Assembly: GCA_933207985.1 (NCBI GenBank)
Contig: OW240924.1
Span: 66,211,576 to 66,275,575, forward strand
Length of the DNA stretch: 64,000 nt
Source of the DNA: Pelobates cultripes
Taxonomy: Eukaryota > Chordata > Amphibia > Anura > Pelobatidae
Direction of reading: 5' to 3'
The notes under the pieces are model-generated. The model was not told the DNA's origin, did no database searches, and worked only from the letters and a program-made list of their open reading frames with translations. The position numbers and the translations under genes are program-made. This document shows positions 21,701 to 33,073 of the stretch, piece after piece. Each line of letters begins with the position of its first letter. Within the stretch, counting starts at the first letter, position 1.

Positions 21701-22654
21701 GGGGGACTCCCCCCTGCAGCATTGCCCTTCCAGGATACTGGGGCATACATACCCATACATAAGGCACTCGAAGGCGGGAGGATGCGAGATCTCCCCTCGA
21801 TGCTAGGCGATAGACCGTGGACGCCTATCCTCCAATTTAGATATCTACAACTGAAACACTTTTACGATTCATTCCCGCACAAAGATCGCTTGCATAGAGA
21901 CCTCACGTGGTTTGAGGGCCTCTGCGACCGAGGCACCAACATAGAACATGCCATCTCAGCGTTATACCAACATCTTCTAACCGGAGGCACACCTATGGCT
22001 ACTACATTCAAAAGGCAGTGGGAAGAACAACTAGGAATAACATTTACAACACAGCAATGGGATACGGCGTTGCTTTGGCAGCATAAGAGCTCTATGAGCT
22101 CATACTACCAAGAGATGAACTATAAGTTGATATCTTTCTGGTATAGAACACCAGTTCTTCTGCACCGCATATTCCCTTCAATTCCCCTGATGTGTTGGAG
22201 GTGCCAGGAAACACGCGGCACAGTGCTGCACATATGGTGGGAATGCAGGGTTATCATCCCATTTTGGGAAATGATTAGAGAAGAAGTGACGATCATCCTG
22301 GGAGACTTACCGGAATGGAATGCGGAATTGGCATTGCTACACATCTCGACACAACCCATAAGATCATATAAGAAATCAATACTACGACACCTGCTTAATG
22401 CTGCCAAGGCCAATATTCCAGTTCACTGGAAAAAAAGGGAAATCCCGACCATAAAAGAGTGGATCCGTAGAGTGGAAGAGATCCAAGGAGCAGAAGAAGC
22501 ACATGCTATTGTAACGGGAAGAGGGACCAAGCACACGGAGATGTGGACGCCGTGGTTCCTATACATCTCTCGCTATCGAGGAGACGGAGTCGCACAGGGG
22601 CCCGCGCCGGGGGCGCAGGCTGGGTCGGACAGTGCCAGAGAGACCACACCCTAA
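18792..22654 (+). pseudogene. L1 ORF2 of element A, frameshifted, active site lost
   Basis: The start MTYQSAPLKIITQNCRGLN opens an APE-type endonuclease with LQETHF, GGDFN and SDHGSVEIEL, followed by reverse transcriptase blocks ([47 protein letters not shown]) and a C-terminal MCWRC...HIWWEC motif. It is broken three ways. A G-run at 20339-20347 shifts the frame. A second shift lies near 20528, where the preceding frame meets a stop at 20530-20532. The catalytic box reads YAGD (20903-20914) instead of Y/F-A-D-D, losing the first catalytic aspartate. The full span is about 1287 codons, close to the intact copy. Confidence 0.88.
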
Positions 22655-23475
22655 GTGGCCCGACCGCCATTGCTCCTCACCTCTTCCTTACCCCTTATCC
22701 TTGCGCACCAGGACCGAGGGGATTGGGAGTCGGGGTCGAGTGGACTGATTGTGGGATAGATAGCCAACACAACATTTCACAAGGATTCCAGGGAGGCACA
22801 ATGTACATTAATAGAGGGATACTAATAAATGCACAGAGATTTGAACGGGCCCGGGAGACACGGGACACACTGTGGCTCAGATACCTGACGAGTAGCCAGG
22901 ATTATGACACACCTGTGAATAAATAACACTGGATAGCTGCCAACCATATCTTTCTCATACACTAGGGTAACACTCAGGCTAAATAACACCACGATAAGTA
23001 CCACACTGGGGCCAGACACGAGTATCTGGCTACCACAACTGGGTGAAGGGACTCCCGAACGCTACACGAGCTCAGCCATAGGTAACAATCAAGGGAATAC
23101 CAGTGCTCTGAGTAGTGAGTACCTGTTATAAATGAAACAAAGCTCCCGTCCGTAATTGTTACACATAGAACTGTACTGTCATACAAAAATTGGATATGCT
23201 TGTCTCTCACTATGGGGTAAGAGTAACTAGATATACACCTTGGATAGTCATTGCGGACCTGCGTGTCCACTCATTTCGTAAAACAAGCTGACTCATAGGC
23301 CTGCAAGCTTGGTAGGTGGTGGATCTATGTAATTATTTAATTTTTTTGTTTGTTTGTTTGTTTGTTTTGCCTACCCCTGTTACACTTACAATGTATGCAT
23401 ACCTAGACCTGCGAGTCTTCAAACTGTTCTATCCGCTGACTCTCCAATTAACTGAATAAACATATTTTCAAAAAA
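22655..23475 (+). other. 3' untranslated region of element A
   Basis: Follows the ORF2 stop. Contains a TTTG repeat (23341-23366) and AATAAA at 23455-23460, ending in an A-rich tail directly before TAAATAAT. It is not similar to the tail of element B, so A and B have different 3' ends. Confidence 0.65.
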
Positions 23476-23483
23476 TAAATAAT

Positions 23484-24959
23484 GGGGGGGGGGTAGAGCT
23501 AACCACCGAGCTGATCAGACGCCATTGCTGACAGCTCCGGCTCTAATCTTTACTATCTCGCCTCAATCTGGAGAATCACCATAGATCCCACCATCCTAGA
23601 CCCATACCCCGGCTTGGGACACCGATCTGCATCAATAGATGACCTTCTTTTTAAAAACACAACGCCAAAACGGCAATGTAGGGCCGGGGCCTACTCCACG
23701 CAGCCACTGCCCGACCTGAAGGCGCTCCTTGGCGGAGTTTACCAAGGCCTTGCACCTAACTTGACTACCGAACCCTATCCCAGTCTGGTGGACCACATGC
23801 CTGCCATGGAACGACGTTCCCAGAAAGCCAGCACCCAGACAGAAGGGAGAGACATAGGGGCTATGTTACAACGGCCCGCTAGGCCCAAACCGGCCCCAGA
23901 AGAAAGCCAGACAGCTACCACACAAATGGACCACACTGATCATCCAGGGAGCACCGACTTTGGCACCATACCACCAGCTCCCCCAGGGGGATCGCCACCA
24001 GCGACCAAACATGACCTGCAGATACTCCTGCATGATTTCCACAAAATGCTGGTGAAGGAGCTTGCAGGACTCAGAACTGAATTACAAAGCACAAACGACC
24101 GGGTGCGTGCCACAGAGGCTGACATGACAGAAGTCACAACAAATTTAACAAACATACAAGCCTCGGTGCAACAGCTCCAAAAGTCCCAACACAATCTGAC
24201 CCTGCACCTGAATGCCCTCGAGAACAGCCATAGACGCAATAATATGAAAATCCAAGGCATTCCAACGAGTGTCACGTCAGAAGAGCTGCCACATTACATA
24301 AGAAGGCTAATAGCAACAATATTACCTCCAGCGATGGCAAGAAAACTGGTAACCGACGGAATATACCGGGTCTCAGGCCCCCCAAGAGCTCCCTCACAAA
24401 CAGCACGTGACGTCATCCTACGCTGTATGTCCTCACAAGACAAGGGACAGATAATGGCGGCACTGTATCAAACAGTACACACCTATCACTGAGCACCACA
24501 CTGAGATGGAAACGCAACCGAAGGGATGGTAAACACACACACAATCAATACAATACCTTAGCACAGATAAGCAGCATCCCACACCGGAATTAATCCCAGA
24601 CATAGGATCTACACGGTACTGTTTGCTAAGAACACGGTTCTGACTGAGCTACTAATGACACCTACCTACAACCAAAGCATCTTCTCTGCACACATAGTCT
24701 CAGAACCACAAATCCAACCTTAATTTCAAGCTTGATATTACTCATGAGCATTGACATGTCTTGTACACCTTAGGAAGATCTCATTTAACCTCTGGCATGC
24801 CCTATCAAACGCAGTAGATTCACAGAAAAGTGCTGTTTAATCATTAATAACTCTTTGTCACACAAATGTATGCCTGTTTATAAACTATCTCTGCTGTTGT
24901 GGCAGAATAGGTACTTTATGTACCATTTACGCACAACAAAATAAAGACTTTTAAAAAAG
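23484..24959 (+). mobile_element. L1-type element B: ORF1 only, no ORF2
   Basis: The 1476-bp element starts with a ten-G run at 23484, has an ORF1-like frame to 24492, about 450 bp of 3' untranslated sequence with AATAAA at 24940-24945, and an A-rich tail. It ends against AAGGTAGTAAATAAT (24960-24974), which is duplicated at 11268-11282. There is no trace of endonuclease or reverse transcriptase. This layout resembles HAL1 ('half L1') elements of mammals, which keep ORF1 and depend on ORF2 in trans. An internal deletion of a standard L1 would look the same. Confidence 0.65.
23614..24492 (+). pseudogene. L1-type ORF1 of element B, C-terminus missing
   Basis: The frame is open from about 23515 to a stop at 24490-24492, but the first in-frame ATG is at 23797; an ATA at 23581 in a good context may be a decayed start. 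Residues resemble L1 ORF1: a proline-rich head, a coiled coil (DLQILLHDFHKMLVKELAGL onward through QQLQKSQHNL), then HRRNNMKIQGI (the RRM start, as RRNNLRFRGI in element C) and ARDVILRCMS. It stops at TVHTYH, where the intact copy continues for about 90 further residues, so most of the C-terminal domain is absent. Confidence 0.75.
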
Positions 24960-25079
24960 AAGGTAGTAAATAATATTTTTAAATAAATATGGAATAATGT
25001 GAATATTTTGTATGTAAGGTGGAGAGTATGAAGTATAAAAGTCACAAAGTGAAAATATAATACACATATAATAGTTACA

Positions 25080-25690
25080 CACAGAAGACCCTGGCACACA
25101 CGTAGGAAACTGACATGCAGACTTACACACAGAGGAAACTGACACACAAACACATGTACAAAAAGGACACTGACACACACACACATATACACAAAGAGGA
25201 CACTGACACACACATTTACACCCAGAGGACACTGACACATACACATTTACACACAGAGGACACTGACACACATTTACACAAAGAGGACACTGACACAAAC
25301 ATACAGAAGACCCTGACACACACATTTACTCCTAGAGGACACTGACCCATACATTTATTTAGAGAGGAAAATAACACACACACAATTACACACAGAGGAC
25401 ACTGACGCACACATTTCACACAGAGGAATCTGATACATACTACCACACGTTTACACACAAAGAACTCTGACACACACACATTTACACACCAAGGAATATG
25501 ACTCAAACACACACACACACCTTTACACATAGAGGACACTGACACACATACATTTACACACAGAGGAAACTGACACACACACATTTACACACACAGGACA
25601 TTGACACAGAAATGCTGTTACTGATTTGACATACTCTGACAGACACACTCACTGACACTGACACATTCACTGACAGACACACACATTCAC
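25080..25690. repeat. CA-rich minisatellite, ~30-36 bp units
   Basis: Repeats of the type CACAGAGGACACTGACACAC with an ACATTTACAC half run for about 600 bp with variable spacing. Open frames over it on both strands are repeat translations. Composition resembles the minisatellite at 9600-10045, which shares ACACTGACACAC, but the second half-unit differs (ATTTACACACAGAGGA instead of AGCCAGATAC). Confidence 0.8.
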
Positions 25691-27235
25691 TGACACTCCG
25701 CCTCTATTCTCCCCCAGCCAACCAACTTTTGGCATTTATTAGTTGCCAACATTTTAAAAAAAATTCCAGGGACACCTTGCAGCATAGCTATGAATTACTT
25801 ACTTGAACATTTACCACTTCCACTCTGACCAACCCACCAAATTAATCTCCGCCTACTTATCATAGTGTCGATTATAGGGTCTACTGGCAAACTTGGCAAA
25901 AACAGAACCGTTTGCAACTATGGGCATAGCTCCTGCCTTTGGTGCGCCTACCCCTGACCCCAGAGATTGTGTGTCACGGGTAGAGAAACTAAGGCACAAA
26001 GCATTAAAAAATCAGCAATCCAACTTCAAAGTGGTTTTTCCATTTCACGCGCATCCAAATCCATGAGTATGGAGGGGGCCACATCACAAAAACATGCTGG
26101 TTTAACCTCTTAGTGATCTAGCCATAGCAATATGGGCTACCTGCTCACAGCTGTAATTCGGGGGCTGAAATTGGCCAAACTCAGCAGAATTCAGTCGTCC
26201 AGTAGTTAGGACACAATACAAACACTAACTCTGGGCTATCTTCTGAAAGAATCAGGTCCCTAATCCTAGCCAATGGCTGGGGGTAGTGAGGTTCTAACTA
26301 TGATTCGTAATGCATCCCTCCCAACAATTCAAATGCACAAAGAGGGCACCTTAAATTTAGCAGTGTGAGTGGAAGTGTGGCCACGGGATTGGCTACTCTG
26401 AGAAATTTTAGGGGACTAAAAAGTAATTTGGAACAAGAACACTGTATCTTATTTACACAGACTGATTTCTAAACACTTTATTGCTGTGGAGCTCCAAGAA
26501 AAGAGGGACATAAGGATAGAAAAGAGGGACAAAGGGATTTGGGACCAAAATAAGGACTGTCCCTCCTAAATAAGGACACTTGGGAGTTACGGTAATCACT
26601 TGATAATGAATGAGACAACAAGAAATCTTAAGATGACGTTCCGCACCACGTGAACATGCAACCTCTGACTTACATAATTGTGTTTCTGTATTTTATGCTG
26701 GTGGGCTGATCTTCTTACATTTTTGTTGCCATCAGACTGTGTCCTCCCACTGTATTTATCTGTGTTTTATCTAGGTTAAGACCTTTGGCACTCATCCATC
26801 CTAGCAGAACGGATAGACTTTTTTTTTTTCTGCGATCAGAAAATTACAATTTAATTAAACATTTACAGAATCACAACTGACTACAATATCCCGAAAATAT
26901 AAATGCAAGATAGGATAAGAACAAAGGCTTATAATCCTGCATTTGTAACTGATCGATAACTTTTTCTGACTTTCGGTTAGTATCATGTGACACTTATAAA
27001 AACAATTGCAATCCTAATTTTACTAATGTTTTTTTCTGCTGATAACACATTCAAAGTAGGAAAACTTTATATTATTAGAACTGGGCCTCAACTGTGATTT
27101 CAGCTGTGATATTGAGCCTGATAATTCGAAAGGTTAACAAGAAAAAAAAAAATGAGTTTTTGATAGCCCCACAGGTGGAAGGTTACAGATAACCAAGTGC
27201 TAATTGGTGACAGGTGTGTTATTAACTCACCATGT
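25691..27235. other. No gene seen
   Basis: Mixed-composition intergenic DNA. Short internal repeats of AAAGAGGGACA occur at 26500-26540, suggesting an uncharacterised old repeat. Nothing coding was recognised. Confidence 0.5.
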
Positions 27236-27552
27236 TAGTTTTTAAGAAACTACAATAATTACATTGCAGGATTAACACCGCCTCTAGTGGCTGTCAATCA
27301 GACAACCACTAGACACACTTCCTTGGGTTTAGCCGATTTTTGGTCGCCTAATGCTGGATGTCCTTATGCTCTGCACATGTGCATTAACCCCTGTTAGATG
27401 ACGTCACAGAAGGCGATGCTTCATCCAGTGACAAGGGACATTGGCCCTTGAATCTTGTAAGTGACTAAAGGTTTTTTTAACCCTTAAACTGCCGGGGGAA
27501 TGGCGCGATGGGGGGGACCAAAGGGCTTTATAGTGTTTGTATTCCTAACACT
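27236..27552. mobile_element. TTAA-type element fragment
   Basis: Contains the family's internal hairpin (CCTCTAGTGGCTGTCAATCA followed by GACAACCACTAG), TAATTACATTGCAGGATTAA, and near the right end GGCTTTATAGTGTTTGTATT with CCTAACACTATAG. These blocks match 39866-40291 and 30939-31408. The left border is worn and no TTAA pair could be fixed. Confidence 0.5.
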
Positions 27553-27559
27553 ATAGTTT

Positions 27560-28150
27560 ACATAGTTTACATAGTTTGCATAGTTACATAGGCTGAAAAG
27601 AGACTTGTGTCCATCAAGTTCAGCCTTCCTCACCTCACATTTGTTTTTTGCTGTTGATCTAAAAGAAGGCAAAAAAAACAGTTTGAAGCACTTCCAATTT
27701 TGCAACAAACTAGGGGGGAAAAACCCATCTTGACCCTAGAATGGCAGTCAGATATCTCCTTGCATCAAGAAGCTATTACCCTACAGTTGAAAAATTATAT
27801 AATTGAATATTATGTTTTTGCAAGTATGCATCTAGTTTAAACATCTGCATAGATTCTGATAAAACTACTTCTCCAGGCACAGAATTCCACATCGTTATTG
27901 TTCTTGAAAACCTTTCCTTTGCCTTAGACTAAATCTTCTTTCTTCCAGTCTAAACTCATAACCTTGTGTCCTATGTATAGTCCTGTTTGCGAATAGATTT
28001 TCACACAATGGTTTGTATTGGCCCCGGATATATTTGTTATCATATCCCTTCTGAGGCAACGTTTTTTTCTAAAGTAAAGAGGTTGAAATTCGTTAACTTT
28101 TCTTCATAGCTAAAATGTTCAATTCCTCTTAATAATTTTATCTATAGATT
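27560..28150 (-). pseudogene. LINE-like C-terminal remnant, degraded
   Basis: Translated on the reverse strand in pieces, this segment gives EEKLTNFNLFTLEK (like the 'L-x-L-F-x-L-E-x-R-R' motif near the C-terminus of CR1/L2-like reverse transcriptases), then ERFSRTITMWNSVPGEVV, the same type of motif as at 6206-6475, interrupted by stops. It ends near TACATAGGCTGAAAAGAGAC, a 3' repeat tail common in vertebrates. Family assignment is tentative. Confidence 0.5.
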
Positions 28151-29120
28151 CCCTCCAAGATATTCAAAGGGACTTTACATGTATACAACAACATTTGAGG
28201 GCAGGAATTATGAAAATCCTTCAAACACTATATAAACTAACACCTAGGGACAGCCTTAGGGGTGAGCATGCTGTGCGGTCGCAAATGGGCTCCATATCCC
28301 GACATAGCTCGCACAGGCCCCAATTGACATGGCATGGTAACCTATACTTAATGAAAAACTACTGTCTGTATATGTGTTCTCATTTCTCAGCTAAATATTT
28401 TCTTTCTGTTTTTTTTTTTTAAATTATCTTCTGATTTTTTTTTGTGAGTTGTTATGAGTCTAACAGTTTTTTATTTATTTTTTGCAATATTTGCGTGCAT
28501 CACTATATTTTGCATGTTTCTACAAATTGGCAGTGCAGGATAGAGATAGTGCCTGTTAATCGACTTAACCCGTCTGTTCATGTCCTTCTGTACACTTTTT
28601 CTTCTTTATGTTTTTTCTTATTGTATTCTGTACTCAAAGTTAAATTTAAACATAGATTGTTGTATAAAAAAAAAAAGATAGCACCTATTACATATTTATT
28701 TTGCTACCCTTTTACAATATTGGATCTTTGTCCATCTTTGTCTGTGTGTATGTTTTCTCATTTTTTTTTGTTAGACATGAAAGAGTTAAAATGGCAATGT
28801 TTCAGTCCAATCTATGCTCTCCCATGAAAACTGCATGGTGCGGTTAAATGAAAGATTCCTTTCTTAACTGTTTGAGAGCTGGTCTGGTCCTCTTGCAAAA
28901 ATATTGAGCTAGCATATTTCTCTTGCTCTAGTGTATAAGCCTCGGAGCTCCACATGCCACATCAAAGAAACCATATGTGTTTGTGTGCAACTATGAGCAC
29001 AAATCAAATGATCCTCAAGACAAGGACACGTCATTCTATAATAGTCCTTATAATAATACGCACTATAATTAGAAACAAGCAGCAGAATTTTACATTAGGA
29101 GTTTACTAGAGAAGGCTATT
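28151..29120. other. No gene seen
   Basis: T-rich intergenic DNA. The 127-codon open frame at 28444-28827 is rich in phenylalanine, leucine and cysteine from T-tracts and has no recognisable domain. Confidence 0.55.
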
Positions 29121-29350
29121 TTAAAGGATCACTATAGTGTCAGGAAATCAAGGTGGTTTTTCTGACACTATAGTGCCCTGAGGGTGCCCCCACCCTCAGG
29201 GTCCCCCTCCTGTGGCGCTGAAGGGGTTAAAACCCTTTCAGCAGCTTACCTTATTCCAGCGCCGGGGTCCCTCGGAGCTGGTGACCTCTCCTCTCCCACC
29301 GACATCAGCTCCCACATCCGTTTCTCAATGCTTTCCTATGGACACTCTGC
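29121..29350 (+). mobile_element. TTAA-type element, left part
   Basis: Starts TTAA (29121-29124), AGGATCACTATAGTGTCAGG, then the hairpin partner CTGACACTATAGTG and a second hairpin GAGGGTGCCCCCACCCTC. Followed by AAGGGGTTAAAACCCTTTCA and CTTATTCCAGCGCC, which match (in reverse) 35333-35484 and 61900-62022. The right part is missing beyond about 29350. Confidence 0.65.
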
Positions 29351-30862
29351 GTGATGGAGGCAAAATGTTTTTGAAAAAGTGAATTTGGGCCTAAATTCGA
29401 AATTCGCTTTGAATTCACGACAATTCACGTGAATAACCTGAAAGTTAGGTTTTGCTACGAGAGGTGAAAGATTAGAGGACAAGTAAGACTCTCTAAAAAA
29501 ATTAAAAAGCTTCAGACCCCTAAAGCACTTTAGGTTGCTGAAATGCTTTACGTGCTTTACGTGTGAAGAGTGTGTCCTCTCAAATAAATATATATGGGGG
29601 TTATTCATTAAACAGTGAATTTGGCTAAATTCAGCCTATATAAACATACAAGGGGGTGTACTTGCCATTGTCCACCTTCCCAAAAAATTATGTTGACCCC
29701 ACCAGATGACTAGGGATCTCCAAGCCCCAAGCTATCCCACACTCCAATAAAAAAAAAAACCTACCTACACCTTGCAACCTAATAATAGTGAAGGGAGTGA
29801 AACTAATATCTATTAAAAAACAAATACATACTTGTAATACTTTTATGCTTTGCTCTTTGATCTTCTTTACTTTGGGCCCAAATAAAAATCCACACTGTCC
29901 TGTTATAACTTTGTAAAAAAATAGTTACAAAATAAAAATAAAAAATAAATAAATAAAATACCTTAAAAATAAATACCACAATGCAATTAAACATATTCTA
30001 TTTGAGCCCTATGGGGGCTCAGCTCAAAGTGATCTGCAAGGTAGGAAAGCCCTTACAAGGCCCAGGCAGAGCGCTCTTACAATTTTAAAATTTTTGCTTA
30101 CAATTTTAAGAGGTTCGATTTGCATAATTTTAATGTATTACCTGTATGAAACCTTATAGAAAGGGGGAGCTGGGGTGGGTAAAGGGGGGAGGCGGGGGGT
30201 TGGATTTATGATATCTGTTTTTCTTTAATATAGGAAGGGTTTACATTATAGCCAATATAAATGCAGTGACTTATAAAATAAAACAAAAAACACGAATTCT
30301 GCAAGAACAATCTGGAACAAAAACTAACGTCCAAGGGTAATTGAGATTGACAAAATCCCCTTTTTTGTAAGGAATCACAGTGCAGAATATAAAAGATTTC
30401 AAAGAGATTACACAGAGGCATAGCCCTGCTTTATTCACAGTTCTTGTTTTTTGGCAGGTGTCGGATGTGGGTGTCAGATTTGGTGTGACTGGTCACACCC
30501 TGGGAAATTGATGGCCTCCTTGCTATACTCGGAGTCCCACCTCTTGTATTAATAGAATACAACTATTAAAAATAAACATGAAAGCTAAAAATGGCTACAT
30601 TGCACAGTGAATCTATAAAATTTAGATCATGTAGTTATGTAAAAAAAAAAATCTCTTTCCTATGCTAAAGTGACACCAATTGAAAAAAAAAAGAAGTAAC
30701 AATAAAAGTGAAAAACAGTCATCTTTAACATTCCTAAAACCACAGCATGCAGCATTCAGTCCTCTCCCAAACCAGGAACTGGATTCACCAATCAGGAGCC
30801 TCTCATTCTAGTCTGTATTATTTTTTATTCCATATTCCCATAGAATGTAAGGGACATGTAGT
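29351..30862. other. No gene seen
   Basis: AT-rich intergenic DNA with A-rich tracts near 29750-29970. Nothing coding or repeat-like could be fixed. Confidence 0.5.
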
Positions 30863-30942
30863 TTAACCCCTTAAGGACACATGACACGTGTGACATGTAA
30901 TGATTCCCTTTTATTCCAGAGGTTTGGTCCTTAAGGGGTTAA
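30863..30942 (+). mobile_element. 80-bp TTAA MITE
   Basis: Complete: TTAACCCCTTAAGGACACAT at the left and GGTCCTTAAGGGGTTAA at the right, between TTAA 30863-30866 and 30939-30942. The interior contains ACACGTGTGACATGT and TTCCCTTTTATTCCAG. Its TTAA at 30939 is also the left border of the next element. Partial or diverged copies lie at 33826-33854 and, reversed, 35481-35556. Confidence 0.8.
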
Positions 30943-31408
30943 AGGAACACTGTAGAGTTAGGAATACAATCGTGTATTCCTGACACTACAGTGTTAAAAA
31001 AACATTTTAGGTGGCCAGCCCCTCCCTTGGCCCATTAAATAAGTTTAAAAAAAACTCACCTTTATTCCAGCACTTTGCGGGACAGCTTGTGCTGGCAACG
31101 CCCCCACTCCACCTCCTTGGCTGAGATAATTAAAATTTATGATCTCAGGAAATTCAATGCATTCCCATAGGAAAGTATTTGGAGGCCATTGCGCATTTCT
31201 ATGAGTAATGTATGGCGAATCCATGCAGTGCATGGATATGTTGAATGTCTACTGACCCAGGAGGCACCCCTGCTGGCTGTCTGAGTGACTGCCACTAGAG
31301 GTGTTACTAGGACGCAATGTAATTTCTCTGAAAAGGCAATGTTTACATTAAAATGCCTTCAGGCACAGACTATAGACACCAGAATCATTACATTTAGTGT
31401 CCCTGTAA
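30939..31408 (+). mobile_element. TTAA-type element sharing a TTAA with its neighbour
   Basis: Begins TTAAAGGAACACTGTAGAGT with hairpin partner CTGACACTACAGTGTT, contains GCATTCCCATAGGAAAGTAT, CTGACTGCCACTAGAGG and AAAAGGCAATGTTTACATTA blocks found in the other family members, and ends ATTTAGTGTCCCTGTAA (31408), where the expected TTAA has become GTAA. About 470 bp, no coding frame. Confidence 0.65.
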
Positions 31409-31595
31409 TCATAATCTCATATGCTGCAGAACTGTACAGATGTTTGAATAATATTTTAACAAAGTAACCTATAGGTCTTGATTGTGATACTTGGCAAGTG
31501 TCAATTTTTCTTTCAAATTTTTTAAATATTTTAATCTTCTTCTTTATGTTAATCTTATTGTTTCTAATCCTATTGTATCTAATTCTATGCCTAGC

Positions 31596-31731
31596 CAGGC
31601 ATAGGCAACCTTCGGCACTCCAGATGTTTTGGACTACACTTTCCATGATGCTTTGCCAGCTTTATGGGTGCAAGAGCATTATGGGGGATGTAGTCCACAA
31701 CATCTGGAGTACCGAAGGTTGCCTATCCCCG
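31596..31731. mobile_element. hAT-like palindromic MITE
   Basis: The left end CAGGCATAGGCAACCTTCGG and right end CCGAAGGTTGCCTATCCCCG are inverted repeats. The arms continue through CACTCCAGATGTTTTGGACT and GTAGTCCACAACATCTGGAG. About 136 bp with a short central loop. Same family as 4881-4974. No clear 8-bp target duplication survives. Confidence 0.7.
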
Positions 31732-32412
31732 AGAGACCCTAGATAGTTTTTTTCATCTTTTTCTTTTTACAGTTAAAAAGGTGGTTCTCTACACAGTTCA
31801 AACATCTCTTATTAATCAGGATAAAAAAAAGAAATATATATTAAAAAAAATTGAAAACATCTAGAATTATCTATGGATCTTATGTTACCTCCTTTGTTGT
31901 TTGTAACAACCTATGTTGTAATGACACAAATCTGTCCAAAACAGCATCCGATCCATTAATTCTCGAGGCAATTTAGGTTCCCCCAAAATAAAGGGATGAT
32001 GCTTAAAAAGCTATTTGTCCTAAACCAGGATGTAATGCCCTCAAATAAAAGCTTGTATTAATTTACTGCCTTCCTGTGTGCTGTGGTATGGAATTAAAAC
32101 AATAATAAGTCTAAATACCTTTTGGAATGCTTTTTAATTTGCAACGAGACAAGCTTTCACAGCTGTGTTGTGATGTCACGCTCCGTAGTACTCAGCAGAG
32201 AAAATGTATGGCTCGGATACAGAAATGGTGTACAAAACATCAACAATTTAAATCAACTTTAAGGGGCAAAAAAAAAAAAATAGAATTTGACAAAATCACC
32301 TCTGACCTATATACAGCCTATTATGCAGTTTAATAGGTCTCTGGAGTCCTACCTAGACATGCAGCACGTTCGTTTGTGACCCAGTGTTCCCCCTTTGGGA
32401 TTATGTCTCATT
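31732..32412. other. No gene seen
   Basis: Intergenic AT-rich sequence without recognised features. Confidence 0.5.
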
Positions 32413-33073
32413 TTAAAAGAACACTCCAAGCACCAAAACCACTGCAGTGCACTTTAGTAGTTATGGTGGCAGAAGTGCCCTGCAACCTACACACCTCAAA
32501 ACAGTCTTCTTACCTGGAGCCTGTCATGCACCCGCTCTCTGCCTCCATCTTCTGGTGTTGAGAGCCAAAAGCCAGTTAACTCTCCTGAGCTAAAGTTCAT
32601 TACATGAGAGCAACAGTGTCATGACCCCTGCTCCTTCTGCACACCTGACATCGAGTGCCATTCTGATGTTCTCCTTACATACGCACTGATGCTCTCGTCA
32701 CTTTTGACGCCGTGCCATTTTGTATGCATTCAGGCACATCGGTCGAGAACCTTTTGGCATCATAATTGATGCAAGGTAATAGCAACTGTTCTAGGGCTAC
32801 TTAAGGCGAGTCTGACCAGTCCTCCTTGCCCTATCATATTCTCAGTTGCCTAAAAGTGTATTTTCTGGTTATCGACTTGGCTTTGTCTTTGAGTATCCTG
32901 ATCTCCCACATTTAGCCAGGCTGCTCTAAGGACTGCTACTCTGTTGTCTTTCTTTAGTATAGGACACTTTGTGCCTTAAGTTTGGATGTTAGGGTGTACA
33001 TGCCTTAATAGACAGTAGTAGTGCCCAATAGGGCATTATAAAGCTATAGAAAAGGATTATAGTAACCCTTTAA
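32413..33073 (+). mobile_element. Possible long TTAA-type element
   Basis: TTAA (32413-32416) is followed by AAGAACACTCCAAGCACCAA, as at 35041, and the segment finishes GATTATAGTAACCCTTTAA at 33073. The terminal inverted match is poor, so this may be two overlapping truncated copies. The interior (661 bp) is unlike the others in the window. Confidence 0.4.

Larger units (their letters stand above)
11283..23475 (+). mobile_element. L1-type element A, split by element C
   Basis: Read without the nested element C, A is about 6.16 kb. A run of seven G starts at 11283. A leader of roughly 1.47 kb (11283-11897 plus 17929-18791) has no recognisable ORF1. A broken ORF2 (18792-22654) follows, then a 3' region with a TTTG repeat (23341-23366), AATAAA at 23455-23460 and a short A-tail. 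It is flanked by TAAATAAT at 11275-11282 and 23476-23483. The start at a G-run directly after the target duplication suggests a 5' end rather than random truncation, but the missing ORF1 is then unexplained. Confidence 0.7.

Noticed and set aside
24878..25584. Cysteine/valine-rich frames of about 120 codons on the reverse strand, and a threonine/histidine-rich one on the plus strand
   Set aside because: All are repeat translations of the 25080-25690 minisatellite.
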